Made by a program: the position numbers and the translations under genes. Below the pieces are notes generated by a model. It worked only from the letters and a program-made list of their open reading frames with translations. It ran no database searches and was not told the DNA's origin. Of a DNA stretch of 64,000 nt, positions 52,460 through 61,698 are shown piece after piece (position 1 is the stretch's first letter; every line of letters begins with the position of its first letter). The DNA lies in assembly GCF_025399195.1 (NCBI RefSeq), contig NW_026252103.1, forward strand, positions 1-64,000, written 5' to 3'. The DNA comes from Umbelopsis ramanniana AG. Taxonomy: Eukaryota > Mucoromycota > Umbelopsidomycetes > Umbelopsidales > Umbelopsidaceae.

Positions 52460-54252
52460 TTAATTGGAGTTTGTAGATGGATTGACGGCACACCTGTTTG
52501 AAGAAAAGAACAAAAATGGGTCAGTGGATACGTAGCCGAACTCCAGACATCCCAATCAAAAACACCTACATCCAAATGCGAGTCTTATATGTTTTGAACA
52601 AATCACGCACAAGTTCTCTAAAGTCAATTCTTCGCTCAGCGACAAAATAAAATGTCAGTTTGCGTCGATCCCATTGGAATTCGGCATCCACAACTTCCAT
52701 AGGCAGTCGCTTTTGCCTGGTCTTGGTCTGGCAGACCATAACAGCTTTGATTTCATCTTGTCTTTTCGATAGCAACATGGCGATTTCAGCTGGTATAGCT
52801 TTTCGATATATTTGTTTAGGTCGTAGCTCCTTGCTATCCTGACCATCTTCCCCTGTTCCATCTTGTTGCTGTTGTTGTTGCTCCTTCTGTATAGCTAAAG
52901 ATTCTACGTATTCAGGTGTCAAATTTTCCACTATGATTTTGCCGAGATCTTTTCCTCGGTCAGCTTCTACAATGACCAAGTCTCCTTGTTTAACTGGGCA
53001 AGAACTGGTGTCGGCTACGTAGTACAAGTCCGATCGCCCAGCTTTGAATTCTACCATATACAATGCCCCTGATGCTGGTACTTGATCTAGAGGGATACCT
53101 TTGCCCATATCGTTGAAGATTTGGGTTCTCTGTCTATCATTTTCAAAGTAGCCATGAATGGTTTCCAGTACGTCGTGCGACAGGCCGGTCTTGTTCGGAT
53201 CATCAAGATGGACCTTGTCCAACAGGTCTGTTAGCTGATAGGTATCCTGAGGTTGATGTGAAGGAAGCATGTATGGGGTGGTTGCTACTGAGTGGCGACG
53301 GTATGGCGCTGGTGGCATGTATTCGCTGGTGGATGATCTGAGAGAGAAAACCCGAAAAATAAATAGGAAATAATTAACATCTTATAAGGGAGCTGCGCAC
53401 CGTAAATGATTTTTCTACTCGCTTACCTCTGGTGTGCCATCCATTGATCAGATCGAGGAGGAAGTGTGGAAGAGAGAGGAGATTGATTCAGGATGGAGGA
53501 CGAACTATTATACATAGAGTTGATGGAAGGTGGAGATCGCGTGGTCGCCATGGGATGCCAGCCAATGGAAGTGGATGAACGCCTTCTATGCGGAGTCATG
53601 GTCTCGGATTGTCTGCTCCATATGGACTGACCAATAGCATCCAAAGGCGATGCGTCCATCATCATGCCAAAGGCAGCGGTAGAAGACTTTGAACGCATGC
53701 GGGGATGAGACACTGACTCCGGCTCATTTTCTTCCTCGTGTGTAGTGGCTAAAACATGCTTTGACCATAGTTGATCTTCTGGCAAAAAACCTGGATGGCT
53801 GGTGGACTCAGATGAGAAAGAAGGTCGAGGGGTACGAGGAAAATGGTATTCTGGAGGTGAAAACGGTGTGGATTCATTCCAGATAGAAGAGGATGTGGAG
53901 AAGTGTGGCCATGGCGAAGTCTGCGGAATATCGATACCGCCGGCATAATGAGGCGAAGGAGGTCCTATACGTAATGGGTGGGTAGTGGGTGATGGCGATG
54001 AGCGCTCCGAGTGGTCTGCCAAGGCATGCGTGCTTGCTGGAGGCGAAGGGGGCATCTGGTTGTGTTCCTGAGTGAGTTCAGCGGGAATTGATATGTTTCC
54101 ATTTTTTTCAATTTTTACCGTTGGATTCCACGGAGCAGCAGAAACGTTGAGCTCCTTCAAAGTATGAATCTAGAGCCGAGGATCTTATGAATACACCGAG
54201 ACTACCAACGATTATTTTGAGTGAGAGGGTTTACCTGTTCGCGCTGGGCCAT
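52460..54252 (-). CDS. PSP1 C-terminal domain protein
   Basis: Four exons (54252-54235, 54169-53427, 53337-52570, 52493-52460) give 520 residues. The first coding exon is only 18 nt (MAQREQ). The first half is low-complexity, Ser/Pro/Thr-rich. The PSP1 domain is in the last third: ALYMVEFKAGRSDLYYV, then GDLVIVEADRGKDLGKIIVE, and EVVDAEFQWDRRKLTFYFVA with RIDFRELVRDLFKTYKTRIW. The final tiny exon supplies MCAVNPSTNSN; without this splice the ORF would stop too early, at RIWM. Yeast Psp1 suppresses DNA polymerase alpha mutations and binds mRNA; the bacterial relative RicT/YaaT acts in RNA processing. A phosphoprotein with a regulatory role in mRNA turnover is likely, not proven. Confidence 0.88.
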
Positions 54253-54578
54253 GCAAAGAAAGTAGTGTAGACGAACAAAAGGAGTGAGGTGATGGGAAAA
54301 AATGGCCACAAGGGAAAAAATCAAGTCAAATTGAGTAAGGGCGTAACACAAATTTGCCTGGACCTGATGTGGGGAACACACATTGTTGCTTCCCATATTT
54401 GCCTTTCTCCTTGCCCCCCACACTCTCACACACATGGATGGCCAGGCATCACCTTTGTTTTAACAAGTAGTTTATTCACAGTGTATATAAGAAGAAAAGT
54501 TCCAAAACCACACAAGGACCAGTTATAGAGAAAAAAAATTCAGATACGGGGGTTATGTACACACAGCTTTGCACCTGG
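54253..54578. other. Intergenic between Psp1-domain gene and 143-residue protein gene
   Basis: 326 bp on the upstream side of the Psp1-domain gene. The plus-strand ORF at 54289-54528 looks spurious. No other feature seen. Confidence 0.35.
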
Positions 54579-55291
54579 TCAATGGGCAGCTATCGTTAAG
54601 GCTGAAAGAAATGTGGTTAGAAGCAGTCCGAGTGGCGTGAGGTCATCTGAGCTCCGTGAAACATGGAAACACTGGGAGAACTTACAGTTGGAAGAAGAGT
54701 AGTCATTGGAAGCCTGCCGATGCTTGTTCTTTTGTTTTTTAGACTTGGAGTTTTTGCTTCTACTCGTTTCTCCATCCGAGCCAGCCTTATAGCTCACCTC
54801 CTTGGTAGGCACCTTTTTCAAACAACTTTTGATACACGTAGCGGAAGGGGCGGGAGGGGTACCGCCATCATGACAGGTACAAGCCTTCAAATCCTGTTCT
54901 ATTTCATCTACAATATGTTCATCGAGAATGGCTTGATTGGTTGCCTGCTTTTCCTGTTCAGCTTTTTCTCGCATTTGAATCATATGCTTTATCTGCTTCA
55001 TAGAAGGCAAGATATGAACCGTGTTATGTGCTAAATCAAATGAGACTCTCCGTTGTCTCTCTGTAGTCTATAGGACGGAATGAAAAAAATGTGTAAGCCA
55101 AGTGAGATAAGAGACTGGACGAGCTGTCAGTCACTTAGATGTCAACACTTTCCTGAGGCGAGCCAGATATATCGTGCGATCGATGCTGACATTTTCAAAT
55201 TTAAGAATTAATTCGGATGACTGTAATGTGGAGAAGCTCATTGACTTGAAGTGAATCAACTTACTCTTTGATGTTTTTTGGCATTGCGCAT
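54579..55291 (-). CDS. Small basic protein of 143 residues with PP1-docking RVxF motif, unknown
   Basis: Three exons (55291-55265, 55067-54686, 54601-54579) give 143 residues. The visible 143-codon frame ends TIAAH only if read through. But a GTAAGT donor at 54685, a CTAAC branch site and a TTTCTTTCAG acceptor at 54602 mark a clear 84-bp intron, which I removed. The N-terminus MRNAKKHQRTTERQRRVSFD contains RVSF, the classic [R/K]-V-x-F motif that docks protein phosphatase 1. LAHNTVHILPSMKQIKHMIQ follows. The middle carries four Cys (CTCHDGG...CIKSC) and the end is lysine-rich (KKQKNKHRQAS). No family recognised. A PP1 regulator is an inference from the motif alone. The first exon is a 27-nt exon. 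Confidence 0.6.
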
Positions 55292-55774
55292 GGTTTAGTT
55301 AATGGAATAAGTTGGAACGGACGAGATTCCGGAGACTTTGAAGCAATTCACCATGCCACTAAATTGGTGACTGCCAATTTCCGGCGGGCGCCGCACGACT
55401 AATTTTTGCCCGGACTTCAATGTTTCGGGGCATCGCTCATTAAGTGGCCAGGTCTTAAAGCCCTCAGGTACGGTTAGCATGTCCTGGATGGATGAACACC
55501 TTTACATAAAAAGGTTCTCCTTCGTCTATTAGATCGGGCTTGATTTGCAGTAGACGTTATGTTTAGACGAAGGGGCGGGGGGACGGAGGTTTCCTTCCCT
55601 AAATCGTGCTTTTACCCGATAGAATTAAAGGATTTGCTCTACGCTTAACTCAACCCTGTCACTCTCACAGCCTGCTTCCCCCTCCCCGCTAAACAGGCGG
55701 CGTTTGATCCCAGTTGGATTGCTGCTCTCCTTCCTTTTTTTTTTCTTCTTCTCTTATAGCCCTTTCCTCCCCTA
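55292..55774. other. Divergent promoter of small RVxF protein and Fpk1-like kinase
   Basis: CT-rich tract directly before the kinase ATG (55735-55770). The 61-codon minus ORF at 55295-55480 is without resemblance. Confidence 0.4.
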
Positions 55775-58056
55775 ATGGCTACCGATGACCTGGAATCCGA
55801 TATTCTAGCCCCTCCTCAGTCTTATATATCACCTCAAATGCCTTCAAGGTTCAAAAGTTTATTTAAGACTGGCTTGAAACCACCCGAACCAACACATACA
55901 TTCACCGTCCCCAATGACTTTGACCTACCACCGACTTTGGCCGACAATAAATCTTTCAAGAGTAACAGTTGGTTTTCTTCCACCGTCGCAGATGCCAATG
56001 ACCCCAAAGCTATTCGACGCGTAGCATCCGCGCCTAATGCCAAGATGTTATTAATGCCAACACGAAAGCAAAAAGACCACCCATTGAAAGAACAGTCTAC
56101 GAATATGAAGCTTGGCAGCGCAACTCAACTGGACCACCCCTATACCCAAAAAAATGCTGCTTCAGCTTCTGTCCCATCCTTTAATGGCTCCACCCTCACT
56201 CAGAAACGCTTAAAGCCGGTCCGACGGACTTATTCTACGGCCAGCATCAAGGTGAAAAACGTACAAGTAGGCCCATCCAGCTTTACCAAAGTAAGAATGC
56301 TGGGTAAAGGCGACGTCGGTAAGGTCTATCTTGTAAGACAGAAATCAACCGACAAGTTGTTTGCTATGAAAGGTACGTTACAGACTCCAATGAATGCTTA
56401 CCTGCCATCCTCGCCTTACACCCCTCCTTTTTTGGTGTTCATCCATCAGTTTTGTCCAAGAAAGAGATGATTAAACGGAACAAGATAAAACGTGCGCTGG
56501 CTGAGCAAGAAATTCTAGCTACATCTAATCATCCTTTCATTGTGACGCTCTACCATAGCTTTCAAAGTCAAGATTACCTTTACTTCGTCATGGAATACTG
56601 TATGGGAGGCGAATTTTTTAGAGGTAATGACAAACAAAAAAAAAATGCCACATCTTTCAACCCACCTCGCTCCCCTCCCCCAAACCAAAAATTAAGCCAT
56701 GTTCATCCCTTTTTTTTTTTTCCTATGACACTAACGATGTTGTACTTTAGCGCTTCAACTTCGCCCAGGAAAATGTCTAAATGAAGAAGGTGCCAGATTT
56801 TATGCTGCAGAAGTAGTAGCTGCTCTAGAATATCTGCATCTCATGGGCTTCATCTATCGAGATTTGAAGCCAGAAAGTAAGTTTATGACGTTGATGTAAA
56901 ATTTGTAAGCCAAAGCTTACACAAAAACGTGTCCTAATAATAATAATCTAAACTTGGCACTTAGATATCCTGTTGCATCAAAGTGGCCATATCATGCTGA
57001 CAGATTTTGATCTGAGCAAAGGCTCTCACCCTCCCGGGAACCCAAGCGTGGTCAAGTCTAATTCACCAAATGTGGTTGGTACCTGAATTTATTCGATAAT
57101 ATTCTCTGTAGCCTTTCAATTAATAGCATCTCCCATCGACTAGCCACCAGCCATTGATACCCGTAATTGCGTTACCAATCTACGAACTAACAGTTTCGTT
57201 GGCACCGAAGGTAAAAAAAAATATGTATATTTATACACAGCCTCCTGATCCTTCAGCATTCGCTAATGTAAGGGTTTCTGTTTTCTTTACTATTTGCTAC
57301 CTTAGAATATATTGCTCCAGAAGTCATCAAGGGCTGTGGACATACAAGTGCTGTTGACTGGTGGACTCTTGGAATTTTAATTTATGAAATGATGGTTTGT
57401 AGCCCCTTCAAATTTCGGATTGCAGCTTCAACACGTTACTCACATTCAGCGCCTCTTCTCTTTATTGGAATTCGGCTTGCTTCCGTTAAACCAGTATGGT
57501 ACTACCCCGTTCAAAGGCACCAACCGCAATGAAACATTTTCCAAGATCCTAAAGCTTGAAGTCGAGTTCCCCGCTTGTCCACCACCAAATCATAATCACG
57601 CCGTCTCTAATCCTTGCCGAAGTCTGGTTAGAAAGCTGCTGCATAAAGACGAACATAAACGATTAGGATGTCGAGCAGGGGCAGCTGATGTAAAACAACA
57701 AGCGTGGTTTAAGCCGATCAACTGGGCGCTTCTTCGTCATTGCGAGCCACCTATCATTCCTATCATCAAACAGCCAAATGGCATTGATGCCGTCAATTTC
57801 CGCAAGATGGCAGAGAGTTTGAGCTTTGACCTGGACAAAGACAATGCGATCAAAACCGCTCCCATACCCACGAACCCTTCTGACAGTGATAAGAATCCGT
57901 TTGAAAAATTCAGTTCAGGTAGGTAGAAATGCTTGCCTTTGGTTTCATGACATGTCTGAACTAACGAGAAACACCACCCCATTCGACATTTTAGTCACGC
58001 TATATCACGAAGGCGACTCTGATACCGAGAGTGATACCGAAACCATTGCATTGTGA
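55775..58056 (+). CDS. AGC kinase, Fpk1/NRC-2 flippase-kinase type
   Basis: Eight exons (55775-56372, 56450-56623, 56751-56876, 56965-about 57078, about 57151-57210, 57306-57394, 57495-57918, 57995-58056) give about 520 residues. The N-terminal 170 residues are low-complexity. The kinase core: [13 protein letters not shown] (glycine loop), [21 protein letters not shown] (catalytic loop), DFDLSK (activation loop, Asp in place of the Gly of DFG), then [16 protein letters not shown] and [13 protein letters not shown]. The last part has a C-terminal AGC-like tail (NPFEKFSS). DFD instead of DFG and the extended insert before RTNSFVGTE are features of the Fpk1/NRC-2/phototropin-related branch. These kinases phosphorylate lipid flippases and act in polarised growth. 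The exon 4/5 junction can be drawn two ways (donor at 57075 or 57079), giving NV or NVV before the next exon; both keep the frame. Confidence 0.9.
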
Positions 58057-58669
58057 CAACATATCCTTCTTTTGTCGCCTGCCCCACATTAGATTCGCAC
58101 ATATACACACATACCCTACCACCCTTCGCACATCATGGAAACCCGCCGGAAAATCCCCAAAAAAAAAATTATTAAACAACACACACACCTTTTTTTGCTA
58201 AACGATAGGTCCCTTCACCATACAGCAAGCGACTATCACCAACTAATGATACCTTTTTTTCTTTTCGTCTTCTTTTTAAATGTTTGCGTTTTGTTTTATT
58301 CCTGTTTTCATTTCTACTACCCTGGAGTGATTTCACCTATATTATCGCTCTGCAAGTTCTTTTCGGTTGGGTTGTCACCCACCATTGTATTTATTGCCGT
58401 TTCTTTGCTTTACACTTTGACCAAAAATGAAAACATCTCTCAACTCTCTGTGCTGTTGGTACGACGTCTGACAGTTCCTTAACGTAACTGTTTTGTGTGT
58501 TTATTTGTGCATCACTCATCTTTTGATAAGCAGCGACGTCTCGGTGATCGGACAGATATAAAGATTGGGTTTGTATAGATAGGGGCAAGTACGATAAAAA
58601 ACATTGGATATAATACAGGAGTTAGGGGATATGGTAGAAAAAAATGTCGATTATGACCGAAATTGGGTA
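58057..58669. other. Convergent intergenic region between Fpk1-like and Aurora kinases
   Basis: T-rich, with poly-T tracts near 58190 and 58255. ORFs here are T-tract artefacts. No RNA gene seen. Confidence 0.4.
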
Positions 58670-60079
58670 TCAGTTGGAGACAGGTTTGCTACCCACTGGG
58701 ATATCAGTGGTGGTAGCAGTAGGCAATGAGGCGGATTTAGGTTGTGGAGGAGGAGGATCTCCAACGTGCTTGATAATCCATGGATGCTGCTGAACTTGAT
58801 CCAGAGATAACCGATCGTCTGGGTTGTACTTAAGCAACTGTTTACTCCCGCCAGCCAGTTGTATTAGGAACCATAGAACATCTCAAACCCCCTGAAAAAA
58901 AAAATAGAAAAGCCCTTACCTCTCGAATTAAGTCTGCTGCTTCGGGACTAACATGTTTTGGAATTTTAAGGTCTACACGAGCGATACGCAAATATGTCGC
59001 CCTATATCCAGCCATATCTTCAAACGGAGGGTTACCACACAGAAATTCATACATTAGCACTCCCAACGACCAGATATCGATCTTGTCGCTATGCTCCTTA
59101 GCTTCCACCATTTCAGGAGCAAGGTAGTCCAAAGTACCACATAGAGTCTGTCGTCTTGTGCTGGTAATGGATCAAGCTCAAAGTTAAACAAGGGTGTTCC
59201 AATCCGCACGGTCCTCGTCTGCTTACCTATTTCCAGCTGTATGCACCGACCACCCAAAATCACCAATTTTAAGCTCTCCTCGTAAACCTAGCATCAAGTT
59301 TTCCGGTTTGATATCTCGATGTATAACATGTTTACGATGTAAATAGGCAAGAGCATTAGCCAGTTGTAAAATATACTGGTGAAATGATAAGGTCAGGTTA
59401 GATAGAGAGTCGTTCAGGGCCGCTTAGCAAATGTATGCTAGTCTAACCTTTGCTGCTATCCGTTCTGGGAATTTCCCATATTTCTGAAGTTGCTTGTACA
59501 ATTCGCCTTTCGCTGCAAATTCCAATATGAGAAAAACTCGAGTCTCATCGTGAAAGTATCCATACAGTCGTAAGATGTTAGGGTGCCTGGACAAGAAGGT
59601 GAATAGCATGCAGTGAAAAAAGCAAACGAAGGGGTCAATGAATCAACCAACGCCATGAACAGAAGTGTGCGAACACTCACCGGAGGTTGCCTTGTATTTC
59701 AACTTCCCTACGAAGCTGACGCTCAATGTTGCTGTGAGCTAGCTCGGTCTTGTACAGGACTTTGAGGGCGATGATATATCCACTCTGTTTTTCACGCGCT
59801 AAATACACATGGCCAAACTTTCCCTTTCCTAAGGCTTTGCCAATCTCAAAGTCATCCAGTGTCCATGCTTTGGATTCAGGTCTATACGAGTGAAAAATAG
59901 TGAGTAATGGGGAGTTACTAAAGTAAGACTAAGGACCAAAACAATAGTATGAATATTGCTTTGCACTCATACTTGTTTGGAGCGGAACGGGAGCCGGTGA
60001 CATGACCACGCTGTTTCGATTGAGATCGTGCATTGTCTGGTTTGACAGTTGCTGTTTGGCGCTCATTTATTAACGGCAT
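58670..60079 (-). CDS. Aurora protein kinase (Ipl1/Ark1 family)
   Basis: Six exons (60079-59973, 59881-59681, 59586-59448, 59375-59227, 59160-58920, 58837-58670) give 334 residues. A short basic N-terminus leads to [20 protein letters not shown], then [29 protein letters not shown] (catalytic loop), IGDFGWSVH (the Aurora-specific DFGWSVH), [18 protein letters not shown] (T-loop) and [20 protein letters not shown] complete the kinase. It is the mitotic kinase of the chromosomal passenger complex, which corrects kinetochore-microtubule attachment. No D-box or KEN motif was confidently identified. All introns keep phase. It faces thioredoxin reductase across a 154-bp divergent promoter. Confidence 0.96.
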
Positions 60080-60233
60080 CAGAGCAGAGCAAGCAAAGTG
60101 GGTGGAATGGACGAGACGGGAAAAAGTGTGTGACGGTGGACAGCCCTTTGAACAATGTCGGTATTTAAAATACCAAATCTCATTCATAAGTCTTAATGTT
60201 TTTGAATTTTTTATCTCTTTGATTCAATCTCAA

Positions 60234-61421
60234 ATGCCTCAACATCGCAAGGTCACCATCATTGGCTCAGGTCCTTCCGGTAAGACATTATTCCCAATAC
60301 CATCACCGAGATCATCGTTTTGCCTAACCCTTATCATCCATCAGGCCACACTGCCGCCATCTATCTTGCTCGTGCTAACCTTGAGCCCATCTTGTTCGAG
60401 GGCATGATGGCCAATGGTTTCGCCCCTGGTGGTCAGCTAACCACCACCACCGATGTCGAAAACTACCCTGGATTCCCAGAAGGTGTGATGGGTGGTGAAT
60501 TGATGGACAAGCTCCGTGAACAATCTGAACGTTTCGGAACTGAGATCGTCACCGAAACCATTACCAAGCTCGATCTGTCTGTTCGTCCCTTCAAGATCTG
60601 GCGTGAAGGCAGTGAGGACGACGCTGAGCCTACTGACACTACTGATGCTGTTATTATCGCCACTGGTGCCTCTGCTAGACGTATGCACTTGCCTGGTGAA
60701 GAGACATACTGGCAAAATGGTATCTCTGCCTGTGCTGTCTGCGACGGTGCCGTCCCCATTTTCCGCAACAAGCCTTTGGCCGTTATCGGTGGTGGCGACT
60801 CTGCTGCTGAAGAGTCCATCTACCTTACAAAATGTAAGTGAACATCACAGTCAGAGGAAATCTTGCCGTACCTTAGATTTTTCGATAATATGTCGACTCT
60901 GCCCAAGCTGACTAAACGAAATTTTTGTCCTAGATGCTTCCCATGTTTATGTTTTGGTCCGCCGCGATAAGCTTCGTGCTTCCAAGGTCATGGCTGCTCG
61001 CCTCTTGAAGCACCCCAAGGTCACTGTTCTGTTCAACACTTCCGCCACCGCCACCCATGGTGATGGATCTTTGTTGAAGGAGCTTACCATCAAGAACACT
61101 ATCACTAACGAAGAATCCAAGTTGCCTGTCAACGGTCTGTTCTATGCTATTGGTCATGATCCCGCCACTTCTCTCGTCAAGGGCCAAGTTAACCTTGATG
61201 ATGAGGGTTACATTGTCACCGTCCCTGGTAGCACTGAAACCAATATTCCCGGTGTCTTTGCTGCTGGTGATGTTCAGGACAAGAAATACAGACAGGCCAT
61301 TACCAGTGCCGGTACTGGCTGTATGGCTGCTTTGGATGCTGAAAGATATATCACTGAGCATATTGAAGAGGCTGCTCCCGCTGACGAACCTGCTAGTAAC
61401 GGCAGCGATGCTCAGAAATGA
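60234..61421 (+). CDS. TRR1: Thioredoxin reductase (NADPH, low-Mr type)
   Basis: Three exons (60234-60279, 60345-60833, 60934-61421) give 340 residues. FAD site [18 protein letters not shown], the redox-active CAVC inside [14 protein letters not shown], the NADPH site [15 protein letters not shown] and the terminal [20 protein letters not shown] are all intact. The acidic C-terminal tail ([13 protein letters not shown]) is short and low-complexity. The enzyme passes electrons from NADPH to thioredoxins for oxidative-stress defence and ribonucleotide reduction. Codon use is more biased (C/T-ending) than in most neighbours, apart from RPL4, suggesting strong expression. A poly(A)/T-rich 3' flank follows. 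The first intron splits the first Gly of the FAD site. Confidence 0.97.
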
Positions 61422-61698
61422 ATTTAGTGCGTAACCCCCCAAAAAAACTCTCTATGTACCAACTACCCAACTCTTAGATTTCATACAAATGATATTTTTT
61501 TTTAGATGAGAGTAAAAACACTGTGCCTATTTTTTTTTATTGTAGTTTTATTTCTTCTTGATTAAGATGGCTTGCTTTCCATTGTAGAGAGACTGCCTTA
61601 TCATGGAACAGTTTGAATTCTTTTGTTCAAGAAGATAACGGACAAAGAGAAGATTATTATAGAGAGTGGGGGGATGGATGTCATGAGTTTATAAGATT

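Noticed and set aside
54579-54685. C-terminal 30 residues of the read-through frame of the small RVxF protein
   Set aside because: A GTAAGT donor, branch site and TTTCTTTCAG acceptor show this is an intron.
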